Source of the DNA: Anaeroglomus sp964630775
GTDB lineage: Bacteria; Planctomycetota; Phycisphaerae; Sedimentisphaerales; Anaerohalosphaeraceae
NCBI GenBank assembly: GCA_964630775.1
Contig: CAZVYY010000007.1
Location: forward strand, 62,001-126,000
Length of the DNA stretch: 64,000 bases
Direction: 5' to 3'
This document shows, one piece after another, positions 1 to 8,177 of the stretch. The position numbers were made by a program, and so were the translations under genes. Position 1 is the first letter of the stretch; every line of letters starts with the position of its first letter. The notes below the pieces were generated by a model, which did not search any database, was not told where the DNA came from, and was given only the letters and a program-made list of their open reading frames with translations.

Positions 1-2
1 CC

Positions 3-182
3 AATGAGCCGTTCAGCACAGATTATCAGCTCCTGCTGGGCTATCAGTATCTTGGCTTGAACGAGCTTGAAAAAGCCGCCGGCCCGCTGAGCGAGGCGGC
101 GAAAAATCCGGCCAATGCGGATGCAGCAGGCAAACTCACGGACCTGGCAGCCACTCTGGAAAACGCCAGGCAGCAGCAATAA
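3..182 (+). CDS. C-terminal fragment of a TPR-like protein (5' end outside window)
   Basis: An open frame runs from the left edge to a TAA at 180-182 and gives 59 residues. They are helix-rich and alanine/leucine-rich (YQLLLGYQYLGLNELEKA is typical) and end in a short Gln-rich tail. The pattern of a tyrosine/leucine helix followed by an ExA helix resembles the end of a tetratricopeptide or Sel1-type repeat array, so a scaffold role is likely, but the family cannot be fixed from this piece. It reads toward the surface protein that starts 36 bases later and could share its transcript. Confidence 0.6.
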   Translation, partial: NEPFSTDYQLLLGYQYLGLNELEKAAGPLSEAAKNPANADAAGKLTDLAATLENARQQQ

Positions 183-218
183 TTTCAACCACTATGAGTC
201 CTGAATGGAGAGTGCAGC

Positions 219-1379
219 ATGAGAAGGGTGATGAATTTAAAAATCTGGGCAGGTGTATTGGTGTGGTCGGCAATCGTTTGGGGACAAACGCCCTTTGCGG
301 TATCGCCGTCATCTTATATCCAGCAGTGGCCTGCGGTTTCCAACGGTGTCGTTGTGTGGCAGGAATATGTTGAATACAACGGTCAATGGGACTGGGATAT
401 TTACGGCGTCGATGTGATCAATGCCCCTTCGGAACTCATTGGAGTTGCTGCATTCGAAGCCAACCAGACCCATCCTTCGCTGTGGGGAACACATGCCGCC
501 TGGGAAGATGACTATTACGGGGACACCGATGTCTGGATATCGGATTTTTCCGACCCACAGAATGTCACCACCTTTTCCATTACCCCCTACCTGAATAATC
601 AGTCGTTCCCCCGCATTCACGGCAACACCGTTGCCTGGCAGCATCAGATCGCCGACCCGGATACACAAGTTCTGGACTGGGATATCTATGCAGCGGATGT
701 CACGGATCCGGAAAATCCATTGATGTATAATGTTGCGACCTTTACCGGCGACCAGCAGTATCCGGACGTCTATCGCAATATGATTGTCTGGCAGGATAAT
801 TACTGGGGTGATAACGACATCGCCGCTGCGGACGTGTGGCGGCGAAATGCGCCCGAACAATTTTCCATCTCGTCGCTGACAATCGACCAGACAGGACCGG
901 TTACTGATGGTAAATATGTTGTCTGGCAGGAAGACTTCGGCAGCGGGGATATCGATTTATATGGTGCGGATATCTCCAATCCAACCCATCCTGTCGAGTT
1001 TGTAGTCAGTGATGCGCCCGGAGCACAAATTAATGCAGCCCTCAGCGGCCACCTGGTGGTCTGGCAGGACAATCGCAGCGGCAACTGGGATATTTACGGC
1101 TTCAACCTGATTACCCGGCAGGAATTCCAGATTACCAGCGACAATTATCACCAGACGTATCCCGCCATTGACGGCCTTTTGCTGGCTTATGAGGACAATC
1201 GATCCGGTAAAAGTGCTGTTTTCGCGGTCCAATTGGAAGGCTCCTCAGTCGCAAATTGCACCGCACCGGTTTCCGGCGATACCAATGGCGATTGTCGTGT
1301 TGACATGAATGACCTTGCAGCGATAGCATCCGGCTGGCTGGCCTGCAACCTGGACCCGGCCGGAGCCTGTGGGCAATAA
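219..1379 (+). CDS. Secreted seven-repeat beta-propeller protein with half-dockerin tail
   Basis: A 386-residue protein. It starts with a signal peptide (basic MRRVMNLK, hydrophobic stretch, cleavage near VWG-Q). The body holds seven repeats spaced about 46 residues apart, each with a W-Q/E-D/E core followed by a D-I-Y-like strand (for example VVWQDNRSGNWDIYG). This is the pattern of a seven-bladed TolB/WD40-like propeller. The last 35 residues carry a calcium-loop motif D-T-N-G-D-C-R-V-D with a following helix and Cys pair, that is half of a type I dockerin, as seen at the C-termini of many Phycisphaerae surface proteins. A GGAGAG sequence precedes the ATG at 219; the ATG at 231 is an alternative start. 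The protein is probably extracellular or surface-bound, with unknown ligand. No enzyme motif is visible. Confidence 0.8.
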   Translation: MRRVMNLKIWAGVLVWSAIVWGQTPFAVSPSSYIQQWPAVSNGVVVWQEYVEYNGQWDWDIYGVDVINAPSELIGVAAFEANQTHPSLWGTHAAWEDDYYGDTDVWISDFSDPQNVTTFSITPYLNNQSFPRIHGNTVAWQHQIADPDTQVLDWDIYAADVTDPENPLMYNVATFTGDQQYPDVYRNMIVWQDNYWGDNDIAAADVWRRNAPEQFSISSLTIDQTGPVTDGKYVVWQEDFGSGDIDLYGADISNPTHPVEFVVSDAPGAQINAALSGHLVVWQDNRSGNWDIYGFNLITRQEFQITSDNYHQTYPAIDGLLLAYEDNRSGKSAVFAVQLEGSSVANCTAPVSGDTNGDCRVDMNDLAAIASGWLACNLDPAGACGQ

Positions 1380-1601
1380 CTCAGGTTCATCCGGTTAATA
1401 CGCAGATGTAAGCTCCCGTGCCAATACAACCCTGCAAAAAGATGAGCCAGAACGCATCTTGCATCCTGATAGATTTCATTTTCATCATTCATATAGACGC
1501 TTACGAAGCAACCCCAGGCATTTCCTGTCACCACGTTTGGCACGGTACGGCTCCCGCCCAGCGATGCTGGATGAGGACCGGTAGCCGGGTCATACATCGC
1601 A

Positions 1602-1820
1602 TTAAGCACGATCGATTTTTCTGATAATTTCAACGGTGTAATTATTTTTTTGGGGTATGCGGGGAGTGCTTCGTCCGTCCCGGACATACCGTTCAAGGAG
1701 TTCGGTGAGTCTCCTGACGACATCGGGGTATTTTTGATACAGATTCTGTTGTTCGCCGACGTCATCGATCATATCATAAAGCTTAATAGCCGGCAGGTCG
1801 CGAGCTTCTGCTGAGTCGGG
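1602..1820 (-). pseudogene. C-terminal remnant of a sulfatase (arylsulfatase family), cut by IS3 element
   Basis: On the minus strand the last ~73 codons before the TGA-type stop at 1602-1604 encode the typical end of a planctomycete sulfatase: KLYDMIDDVGEQQNLY followed by KYPDVVRRLTELLERY and a short basic tail (compare the family pattern LYDL..DP.E..NLA...P..V..L...L). Homology stops at about 1820, exactly where an IS3-type end begins. The catalytic N-terminal part (C/S-x-P-S-R) is not found anywhere in the window, so the gene is inactive. The 220 bases between this stop and the propeller gene hold no convincing gene. Confidence 0.75.
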
Positions 1821-1913
1821 TTGGCCTGCTCCCCGAAAATTGAGCCAAGTTGGATGAGAGGATAGCCGACAGAAGCAGTCTGCATGGGACTGATTATGAA
1901 AGGTTATCGGACA

Positions 1914-2177
1914 ATGGCAAAGCAATGTAGTGGAACCGAAATTGTAGGCAAGTTGCGTCAGGCGGATGTACAGTTGGCCCAGGGCAAGACCGTCCCGGAG
2001 GTCTGCCGTGAACTGAGGATTAGTCAGCAGACGTATTATCGCTGGCGGAACAAGTACGGCGGGATGAGTCCGGACATGATCAAGCAGCTGCGTGCTCTCC
2101 AGAAGGAGAATGCCCGGCTGCGGAAGGTGGTTTCGGATCAGGCGATTGATATCGTGATTCTCAAGGAGGTAGCCTAG
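1914..2177 (+). CDS. IS3-family transposase OrfA (helix-turn-helix subunit)
   Basis: OrfA binds the element ends and supplies the N-terminal part of the OrfAB transposase. The 87 residues show the family signature: EIVGKLRQADVQLAQGKT, then the helix-turn-helix CRELRISQQTYYRWRNKYGG, then a leucine-zipper helix (LRALQKENARLRKVVSD) ending ILKEVA. I chose the ATG at 1914 because AAAGG lies about 10 bases upstream; in-frame ATGs at 1884 and 1896 are alternatives. OrfB continues in the -1 frame just upstream of the stop, as expected for programmed frameshifting, but is truncated, so OrfA is an orphan. Confidence 0.85.
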   Translation: MAKQCSGTEIVGKLRQADVQLAQGKTVPEVCRELRISQQTYYRWRNKYGGMSPDMIKQLRALQKENARLRKVVSDQAIDIVILKEVA

Positions 2178-2320
2178 GGACACTTCTAAGCCCGGCTCAG
2201 AAGCGTCAGGCCGTGGAGACGGCCTGTGCTGAGCTGGGCGTATCCCAGCGGAAGGCGTGTCAAACGCTGGCCCAGTCCCGCAGCAGTCAGCGGTATGAAT
2301 TAAGGCTGCCGGTCAAAGAG
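2165..2320 (+). pseudogene. IS3 transposase OrfB, N-terminal remnant
   Basis: In the -1 frame relative to orfA, the region overlapping and following its stop encodes LLSPAQKRQAVETACAELG followed by GVSQRKACQTLAQSRSSQRY. This is the standard N-terminus of IS3-family OrfB. Beyond about 2320 the frame continues but no longer resembles OrfB, and the DDE catalytic core is absent. Confidence 0.75.
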
Positions 2321-2359
2321 AATGCCGGGTACATCGACCAAATCGATGCACCCGGCATT
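2321..2359. repeat. Long hairpin at the broken end of the IS element
   Basis: AATGCCGGGTACATCGA (2321-2337) pairs with its inverted copy at 2343-2359 over 17 bp with one mismatch and a 5-base loop. It lies exactly where orfB homology ends and 74 bases after the stop of the minus-strand gene at 2433-2747. There is no long T-run on either side, so an intrinsic terminator is possible but not typical. A REP-like palindrome is the alternative. Confidence 0.6.
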
Positions 2360-2432
2360 GCGGCGAAGTGTTATGTCCCATCAGCGGAAACACAAGACTG
2401 CGCTTTCGATACCGAAAACAGGGAGTCTGCTG

Positions 2433-2747
2433 TTAATCGGCGGCGGCACGTGTGCCGCTTGTTTCATCTGCACAGGCCTGGGTCGTCTTGTACAACTCCG
2501 CGACTCGTTTGGCCTGTTCCTCGGCGAAGGTGACTGCATTCCGCATCTTGTCCCCAAACTGTCCGGCGACGGCTTTGCATTTTTCGCTGCTGATGTCCGC
2601 CTTGCCGGGCCAGTTCAGACTGAACTTCTGCCTCGCTGTCCTGTCGGCTGCATCCTGCGAAACAGGGGCTAAGTAATAGATGGCTGTCGCAAAACCGCCA
2701 AAATACACGATTAGTCCAAACAATATCCTGCTTCGCCAACGGCCCAT
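2433..2747 (-). CDS. Small membrane-anchored protein of unknown function
   Basis: 104 residues from the ATG at 2745-2747, chosen because GGGAG sits 6-7 bases upstream; an upstream in-frame start would add 20 residues. Residues 1-7 are basic and about 8-27 form one membrane helix (ILFGLIVYFGGFATAIYYLA). The remainder is a soluble, charged, helical tail (DKMRNAVTFAEEQAKRVAELY) with an unstructured Ala/Thr end. The topology suggests a cytoplasmic N-terminus and an exported tail. I do not recognise the family. The gene stands alone between the IS remnant and a terminator-containing gap. Confidence 0.55.
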   Translation of the reverse strand: MGRWRSRILFGLIVYFGGFATAIYYLAPVSQDAADRTARQKFSLNWPGKADISSEKCKAVAGQFGDKMRNAVTFAEEQAKRVAELYKTTQACADETSGTRAAAD

Positions 2748-2956
2748 ACGTTTCTCCCGATAAAACCTCGTTTGTATCTGGCCGATCCGGTTTCTACCGG
2801 CCCCCACATCTAAAAGCTAAGAAATAAGTCCTGTCGAGTCAATCTGGATAATAAAAGAAAACAATAAATTCCAGGATTTGAAAAAAGAGGCTTACTAATC
2901 CGGCTAACGATAAGTTTATAGGACGAAAGGGAATGATTAATAAAAGAGATGCTCGA

Positions 2957-3000
2957 ACAAAAACGGAGACAACGGCTGCCGGCGGCGCCCCTGTCTCCGT
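2957..3000 (-). terminator. Rho-independent terminator of the DegT aminotransferase gene
   Basis: On the minus strand, 19 bases after the stop at 3019, ACGGAGACA pairs perfectly with TGTCTCCGT across a 20-base GC-rich apex (2963-3000) and is followed by TTTTTG. The 209 bases from 2748 to 2956 show no gene. Confidence 0.75.
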
Positions 3001-3018
3001 CTAATCGTGCAAATAAAA

Positions 3019-4140
3019 TTACATCGCGTCAAGACACGCTTTCAATTCCGTGCAGACCAGTTTGACCTCTTCAGCCGAGAGGTTGTTGTGGAACGGCAGT
3101 GCAATCGTTCGTTGTCCAATGGCTTCGGTATGCGGGAAATCGCCGGCCTTGTAACCAAACTGCTCAATCATAAACGGCTGCAGATGGACCGGCGGGAAAT
3201 AATTGCTGACCTGGATACCGCGTTCCGTCAGTTTTTTCATCACCGCATTGCGGCGGTCCTGGGTATAGCCTTTCAACTGAACCACAAACACAAACCAGCT
3301 CATCCGAGCCCCCTTCGGCTCCTGCGGTACGATAATCCGATCATCCCCGGCCAGAAGCTGCTGGTACATCTTCGCAACCGCGCGGCGCTTCTCGACGAAT
3401 TCTTCAATTCGAGAAAGCTGCACGATACCCAGAGCACAGTTAATATCGCTCAGGCGGTAATTATAGCCAAGACGCTCATGGGCCAGCCAGCCGCCGCCGG
3501 CACCACGTCCCTGGCTTCTCAGCGACACGCACAGCTTAGCCCACTGCTCATTGTCAGTCAGGATCATGCCGCCTTCGCCGGTGGTCATCTGCTTGTTGGG
3601 ATAGAATGCAAAGACACTCATATCACCAAATGTGCCGACCTTTTTACCGTTGAGCATCGAGCCTAATCCTTCGCAACTGTCCTCAAGAATCAGCAGGTTA
3701 TGCTTCTTGGCAATTTCATATACTTTATCAAAACCCGCAGGGCTGCCGAAAGCCTCGACCGGAATGATGGCTTTGGTCTTCGGCGTGATGGCCTTTTCAA
3801 TAGCTGCCGGGTCGATATTCAGTGTTTCCGGGTCGATATCCACCAGTACCGGTTTGGCCCCCACCATCAAAATCACATTTGTGGTGGCAATAAACGTAAA
3901 GGGCGTCGAAATGACTTCATCGCCAGGCCCAATCCCCATCGCCTGCAAGCACAGGTACAAGCCGCTGGTGCCGCTATTGACGGCCACGGCATATTTTCGC
4001 CCGGTGTATTGACAAAAGGCTTTCTCGAACTCACCCAGTTTGGGACCCAGCGAAAGATTCGGCGTCCGCAATACGTCGGTCACGGCTTCAATTTCGGCTT
4101 CGGTGATATCCGGCCGGCTCAATGGAACTTTAATGCTCAT
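3019..4140 (-). CDS. DegT/DnrJ/EryC1/StrS-family sugar aminotransferase
   Basis: A PLP-dependent aminotransferase of the nucleotide-sugar type (fold type I), 373 residues, normal length. Visible motifs: NSGTSGLYLCLQA near 55-67 (phosphate binding), D154 in ILEDSCEGLG (pyridine nitrogen) and K183 in FYPNKQMTTGEGG (Schiff-base lysine), plus the C-terminal YRLSDINCALG dimer segment. Such enzymes form amino-sugars for glycans of the cell surface. The exact substrate cannot be told from sequence, and no sugar-pathway genes are adjacent. The start at 4138-4140 is preferred because GAGG lies 7 bases upstream; the longer frame begins 8 codons earlier. It is transcribed alone and ends at the terminator at 2957-3000. 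Confidence 0.88.
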   Translation of the reverse strand: MSIKVPLSRPDITEAEIEAVTDVLRTPNLSLGPKLGEFEKAFCQYTGRKYAVAVNSGTSGLYLCLQAMGIGPGDEVISTPFTFIATTNVILMVGAKPVLVDIDPETLNIDPAAIEKAITPKTKAIIPVEAFGSPAGFDKVYEIAKKHNLLILEDSCEGLGSMLNGKKVGTFGDMSVFAFYPNKQMTTGEGGMILTDNEQWAKLCVSLRSQGRGAGGGWLAHERLGYNYRLSDINCALGIVQLSRIEEFVEKRRAVAKMYQQLLAGDDRIIVPQEPKGARMSWFVFVVQLKGYTQDRRNAVMKKLTERGIQVSNYFPPVHLQPFMIEQFGYKAGDFPHTEAIGQRTIALPFHNNLSAEEVKLVCTELKACLDAM

Positions 4141-4369
4141 AGATAAACCTCGTTCCTCATACACAAGTTCAGGCGGAACATTCTCCGAACATACGGTTAT
4201 GTTTGCCTAAAATATTATAAAAACTTTTATTATAGATAATTTATCGGTTTTTTTCTACAATAAATTGATGGACAAATTCAGATGATTTTAAAAGCCCTCC
4301 GTTAAACGACATTCATTTGCTTTTTTTAAGACTTCATTGAAAACAAAGACTCTCCTGTCCAAAAAGCGT

Positions 4370-4398
4370 TTGACTTGAACCGCCAAATGCTTTAGACT
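4370..4398 (+). promoter_or_regulatory. Probable sigma-70 promoter of purFM
   Basis: TTGACT (4370-4375), a 17-base spacer and TAGACT (4393-4398) lie in the 370-base AT-rich gap between the divergent aminotransferase and purF. The resulting leader of about 105 bases contains T/A-rich inverted segments but no recognisable purine riboswitch. Confidence 0.55.
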
Positions 4399-4510
4399 GA
4401 TAAAGTCATTTTTCAATCAATTACGCAATGTGCTGCATGGAAAAATCAATTTTTACTATTGAAAAGTGGATTTTTCATGTATTCACCAGATAATCTCTGA
4501 GATTAGATAT

Positions 4511-5947
4511 ATGTACGAGAAACGTGAAGAATGTGGGATTTTCGGAATTTTCGGGGATCCCGAAGCGGTACAAAAAACCTATTTCGGGCTTCACAGCCTT
4601 CAACATCGCGGCCAGGAATCGGCCGGCATCGCTTCCAGCGATGGGGAATTCATCGGCTGCTTTACCGGCATGGGGCAGGTCAGCCGGGTCTTTCGTTCCG
4701 GGAGGGGAATCCTCGAACGGCTGGATAATCCAATCGCCATCGGCCATGTACGGTATTCAACATCGGGTTCGGCAAATCCCTGCAATGCCCAGCCGATTAT
4801 GGGAGAATATTCGCGTGGTCAGGTAGCCGTGGCTCATAACGGCAACATTATCAACGCCTCGATGCTCCGGGATGAATACGAGGCCTATGGCTCGATTTTC
4901 AAGGCTTCCAACGACACCGAAATCATTATCCATCTGCTGGCCAAACCCACCCATGTCTGCAAGCCGGACCCGCTGGGACATGTGTTGAATCATTTGCAGG
5001 GCGCGTATTCCATTCTGTTTTTATTTTCCGACCGCATCGAAGCCGCCCGTGATCCGTATGGAATTCGTCCGCTGGCACTGGGCAAAACCAAGAAAGGCGC
5101 CTACTGCGTCGCCAGCGAGACCTGTGCGTTCGATACCATCGATGCGGAATATATTCGGGATGTCGAACCGGGCGAAATCGTAACATTGGACAAAAACGGC
5201 ATGTCCAGCCGATTCTTCGTCACCCCGGGCACCACAACTCCCGCCCACTGTATTTTTGAACACGTCTATTTCGCCAAGCAAAGCAGCATGATTTTCGGCG
5301 AAAGTGTTCACGAAGTTCGCAAACGCTGCGGAAAGCGTCTGGCCCAGGAACATCCGGTCGATGCGGATATCGTCGTTCCGGTACCCGACTCGGGCACTTC
5401 CGCCGCAGTGGGGTATTCGCAGGAAAGCGGTATTCCTTTCGATATGGGATTCGTCCGCAGCCACTATGTCGGCAGGACATTTATTTCCCCATCTCAGGAC
5501 TTGCGGGATCTCGGCGTCAAGCTGAAACTGCAGGTGGTCAAAGAAGCCGTTCGCAACAAACGCGTGATTGTCATCGATGATTCAATTGTCCGCGGCACAA
5601 CCACCAAAGGAAAAATCAAATCCCTGCGGGAGGCGGGCGCCAAAGAAGTACACATGCGAGTCGCCTGTCCGCCGGTTAAACATCCGTGTTTTTACGGCGT
5701 GGACTTCCCAACCCGCGAAGAACTGGTCGCCAATCAGCGAACACTGGATCAGATACGTGACTATCTGGGTGTGGATACACTGGGTTATATTTCACTCAAC
5801 GGGCTTCTTGAATGCGTTTCCCTCCCGGCCAATCATTACTGCACGGCCTGTTGGAGCGGCCAATACCGTATTCCCGTTACCGCCGTGGTCAATAAATTTT
5901 CCATGGAACGGCACCAAATGCAATTATTTGACGATGTTGAACTCTAA
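4511..5947 (+). CDS. purF: Amidophosphoribosyltransferase (glutamine PRPP amidotransferase)
   Basis: First step of purine synthesis: PRPP plus glutamine gives phosphoribosylamine. 478 residues from the ATG at 4511, giving a 7-residue propeptide before the nucleophile C8 in ECGIFGIFG; an upstream in-frame ATG at 4466 would leave an unusually long propeptide. Residues 8-240 are the Ntn glutaminase domain. The PRPP loop VIVIDDSIVRGTTT is near 352-365. The four iron-sulfur ligands of the Bacillus-type enzyme are present: C247, C393, C444 and C447, which after propeptide removal fall at 240, 386, 437 and 440, close to the B. subtilis positions. The gene overlaps purM by one base (TAATG), so the two are translationally coupled. 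Confidence 0.97.
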   Translation: MYEKREECGIFGIFGDPEAVQKTYFGLHSLQHRGQESAGIASSDGEFIGCFTGMGQVSRVFRSGRGILERLDNPIAIGHVRYSTSGSANPCNAQPIMGEYSRGQVAVAHNGNIINASMLRDEYEAYGSIFKASNDTEIIIHLLAKPTHVCKPDPLGHVLNHLQGAYSILFLFSDRIEAARDPYGIRPLALGKTKKGAYCVASETCAFDTIDAEYIRDVEPGEIVTLDKNGMSSRFFVTPGTTTPAHCIFEHVYFAKQSSMIFGESVHEVRKRCGKRLAQEHPVDADIVVPVPDSGTSAAVGYSQESGIPFDMGFVRSHYVGRTFISPSQDLRDLGVKLKLQVVKEAVRNKRVIVIDDSIVRGTTTKGKIKSLREAGAKEVHMRVACPPVKHPCFYGVDFPTREELVANQRTLDQIRDYLGVDTLGYISLNGLLECVSLPANHYCTACWSGQYRIPVTAVVNKFSMERHQMQLFDDVEL

Positions 5948-7023
5948 TGGCTAAGAAAAAAACGATCTCTTATGAACAGGCGGGCGTCAGTATCGACGCG
6001 AATGATATTATGGTCGAACGCATCAGCCGGTCGGTTGCATCCACGCACGGGCCGCGTGTTATCGGCCTGGAAAATGGCTTTGCGGGATTGTTTCGTCTGG
6101 ACTATGACGAAAAACTGTTCAAACGGAATTATAAAAGTCCCGTACTGGTTGCCTGCACCGATGGCGTGGGGACCAAGGTTCTCATTGCCCAGGAAATGAA
6201 CCGGTATGAGACTATCGGCCAGGACCTGGTGGCGATGAATGTCAATGATATGCTGGTTCAGGGCGCCGAACCGCTGTTCTTTCTGGATTATGTGGGGATT
6301 AACAAACTGGATCCGGAAGTCATGGCGGCGATTGTGGAAAGCATTGCCAAAGGCTGTCGGATGGCCGATTGCGCCCTCATTGGAGGCGAAACGGCGGAAA
6401 TGCCGGATATTTATACCCGGCCCGGCGAATACGACCTTGCCGGCTTTGCCGTCGGCGTGGTGGAACGCCATCGCATCATCACCGGCAAAAGCGTCCAGAA
6501 AGGCGATGTCGTGCTGGGGCTGGCATCCAGCGGCATTCACAGCAACGGCTACACGCTGGTCCGCCATGTACTCTTTAAAGACCACAAGCTCAAGCCTTCG
6601 GACCGTCTTGCGGAACTGGGCGATGCCACACTGGGCGAGGTGCTGCTGGAGCCGACTCGGATTTATGTACGTTCGGTCGTCAGCCTTCTGAATTCCTATA
6701 AGCGCAAACAGGTCGTGCACGGCATGGCCCATATCACCGGCGGCGGGCTGGTCGGCAACATTCCGCGCGTTTTGCCGAATGATTGTGATGCAGTACTGAA
6801 AAAGAATGCATGGCCGGTGCATCCGATTTTTACCGTCTTGCGGAAACTCGGCCCGATTGATGAAGAAGAAATGTATCGGGTGTTTAATATGGGCATCGGT
6901 TATGTGCTGATTGTGGCGCCGGATTTTGCCGAGTCGGTGAAGGAAAAACTCGAAAAAAGCGGCGAAACCGTGTATCAAATCGGCGTTATTACTGCCGGCA
7001 ATAAAAAAGTAATCCTTAAATAA
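5947..7023 (+). CDS. purM: Phosphoribosylformylglycinamidine cyclo-ligase (AIR synthetase)
   Basis: Fifth step of purine synthesis: ATP-driven closure of FGAM to aminoimidazole ribotide. 358 residues, normal length. It shows the N-terminal YEQAGVSID, the ATP-binding segment VACTDGVGTKVLIAQ, VNDMLVQGAEPLFFLDY, and the PurM/SelD signature ALIGGETAEMP followed by GEYDLAGFAVG. The C-terminal half has the glycine-rich GLASSGIHSNGYTLVR and HITGGGLVGNIPRVLP. Its ATG overlaps the purF stop. Confidence 0.97.
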   Translation: MAKKKTISYEQAGVSIDANDIMVERISRSVASTHGPRVIGLENGFAGLFRLDYDEKLFKRNYKSPVLVACTDGVGTKVLIAQEMNRYETIGQDLVAMNVNDMLVQGAEPLFFLDYVGINKLDPEVMAAIVESIAKGCRMADCALIGGETAEMPDIYTRPGEYDLAGFAVGVVERHRIITGKSVQKGDVVLGLASSGIHSNGYTLVRHVLFKDHKLKPSDRLAELGDATLGEVLLEPTRIYVRSVVSLLNSYKRKQVVHGMAHITGGGLVGNIPRVLPNDCDAVLKKNAWPVHPIFTVLRKLGPIDEEEMYRVFNMGIGYVLIVAPDFAESVKEKLEKSGETVYQIGVITAGNKKVILK

Positions 7024-7028
7024 ACCCC

Positions 7029-8078
7029 ATGAAAAAAACGGCAGCTGCTGTGACCAAACCGGGCAACAGAGATTTATTGCGGGTTCTCCAGCCTGTAGCG
7101 GCGGTGGTGCTTGTGTCGGTACTGGCGGCATATCTTTTTCAGCCGCACTGGTTTCAGCTTGGAATCGGCCCCAAAAAGATTTTGCTGCCGCTCAATGCCA
7201 TCCTGGCGGCGATGGGAGGATATGTCGTGACACGTCGATGGATCAGTTCGTTTGATGCATCTCTATTGGCAGGAGTGATTTATGGTTTTGGGGCACTGGG
7301 GTTGAGCTTCATCAAATATCACTTTACGGCCGGGCTGTGCTACGCTGTTGTCCCCTGGCTTTTATGCCCCGCGGTGTATTATCATTCAGGACATTCCGGA
7401 GGCGTCGCAAAGACAATAATCTCCTCCCTGCTGACATTAATGCCCTTTGCGGCAATCGCCGGCTTATTCTGGATTGCCTCACATCACTGGGCAGGACCGC
7501 TGTTTCTCATGCCCAAATACCGGATTCTTGAAATCAGCGATCTGTGGGGACTGATTACCCCAATGACGTTCGCCTCGCAGCCTATGGCGATAGGCTTTTA
7601 CCATATGCCTTTGATGATGATCCTGATGGGGCTTTTCGTATTTGCCGTCTCCGGACGAGAGACTCTTTTGCTGCCGGTTCTGGTGGGTGTGATATTGAGT
7701 CTGCTGGGGCCGATTTTGGATGTAACGCCCATTATCTGGCTGAGCTTTCCGGCCTTGTTTTTATCGGTGATGGCGGGACTTGGCATCCAGGCAATGGCCT
7801 GGGCCGGAAAAGCCGATCGATTCTGGATTGGGTTGTGTGTTTTGGCCGCACTGATACTGTCGGGATTCAACTATATGCTAAGCCTGTCCAATCCGCAGTC
7901 TGCTCCCTATGTTCATGCAGCTTGGTTATTTTTCGTATCGGCAGCAGGTATCGGGGTCATTTTTTTGCTCGCCAGCAAGAGTATCCGATTGACCTGGCTG
8001 CGATGGATCATCCTGTTCGGCCTGTGCGTTTATGATATTGTGATGACCTCGCCGGCACTGGTGGATTCACTATTTTAG
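7029..8078 (+). CDS. Multi-pass membrane protein, unknown function
   Basis: 349 residues, starting 5 bases after the purM stop and so probably in the same transcript. About ten hydrophobic helices alternate with short loops (for example residues 23-39, 55-70, 78-92, 97-116, 131-150 and several more toward the C-terminus). One loop has histidines (YYHSGHSGG). The layout vaguely recalls the membrane part of YfhO/PMT-type glycosyltransferases, but the catalytic acidic loop expected there is not obvious, and the Cys-Arg-His set of exosortases is not present. The link to purine synthesis is positional only. Confidence 0.7.
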   Translation: MKKTAAAVTKPGNRDLLRVLQPVAAVVLVSVLAAYLFQPHWFQLGIGPKKILLPLNAILAAMGGYVVTRRWISSFDASLLAGVIYGFGALGLSFIKYHFTAGLCYAVVPWLLCPAVYYHSGHSGGVAKTIISSLLTLMPFAAIAGLFWIASHHWAGPLFLMPKYRILEISDLWGLITPMTFASQPMAIGFYHMPLMMILMGLFVFAVSGRETLLLPVLVGVILSLLGPILDVTPIIWLSFPALFLSVMAGLGIQAMAWAGKADRFWIGLCVLAALILSGFNYMLSLSNPQSAPYVHAAWLFFVSAAGIGVIFLLASKSIRLTWLRWIILFGLCVYDIVMTSPALVDSLF

Positions 8079-8103
8079 GCAAAACCGGACGGCAGACCGA
8101 TTC

Positions 8104-8143
8104 AAAAAAAACTGCCCATCCGAATATGACTTCGAACGGGCAG
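8104..8143 (-). terminator. Intrinsic terminator of the PEP-CTERM gene cluster
   Basis: On the minus strand CTGCCCGTTCGAA pairs with a nearly complementary arm (8112-8143, two mismatches) and is followed directly by eight T. It lies 35 bases after the stop of the PEP-CTERM gene at 8178, and also faces the end of the convergent membrane-protein gene. Confidence 0.8.
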
Positions 8144-8177
8144 AGTATTGTTCAACCCAATATAGCGAGTGTTTCTG

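Larger units (their letters stand above)
1822..2320 (+). mobile_element. Truncated IS3-family element (IS407/IS2-like), left end to part of orfB
   Basis: The left boundary is placed at the TGGCCTGCT at 1822, which begins with the TG typical of IS3 ends and coincides with loss of sulfatase homology. It contains a complete orfA and only the first ~50 codons of orfB. Homology stops at 2320, where a 17-bp stem palindrome begins. No matching right end is visible, so the element cannot move on its own. The direct target repeat cannot be checked because the right end is missing. Confidence 0.7.

Noticed and set aside
1187..1765. Long minus-strand open frame overlapping the end of the propeller gene and the sulfatase remnant
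   Set aside because: It is antisense to a clear exported protein, has no ribosome-binding site or family resemblance, and its frame differs from that of the sulfatase remnant.
5944..7131. 395-codon minus-strand open frame opposite purM
   Set aside because: Shadow frame of a GC-biased real gene: His/Asn/Phe-rich with no motifs. purM is certain on the plus strand.
7029..8078. Exosortase candidate for the nearby PEP-CTERM proteins
   Set aside because: The conserved Cys-Arg-His active-site pattern of exosortases could not be found, although the number of helices is similar.
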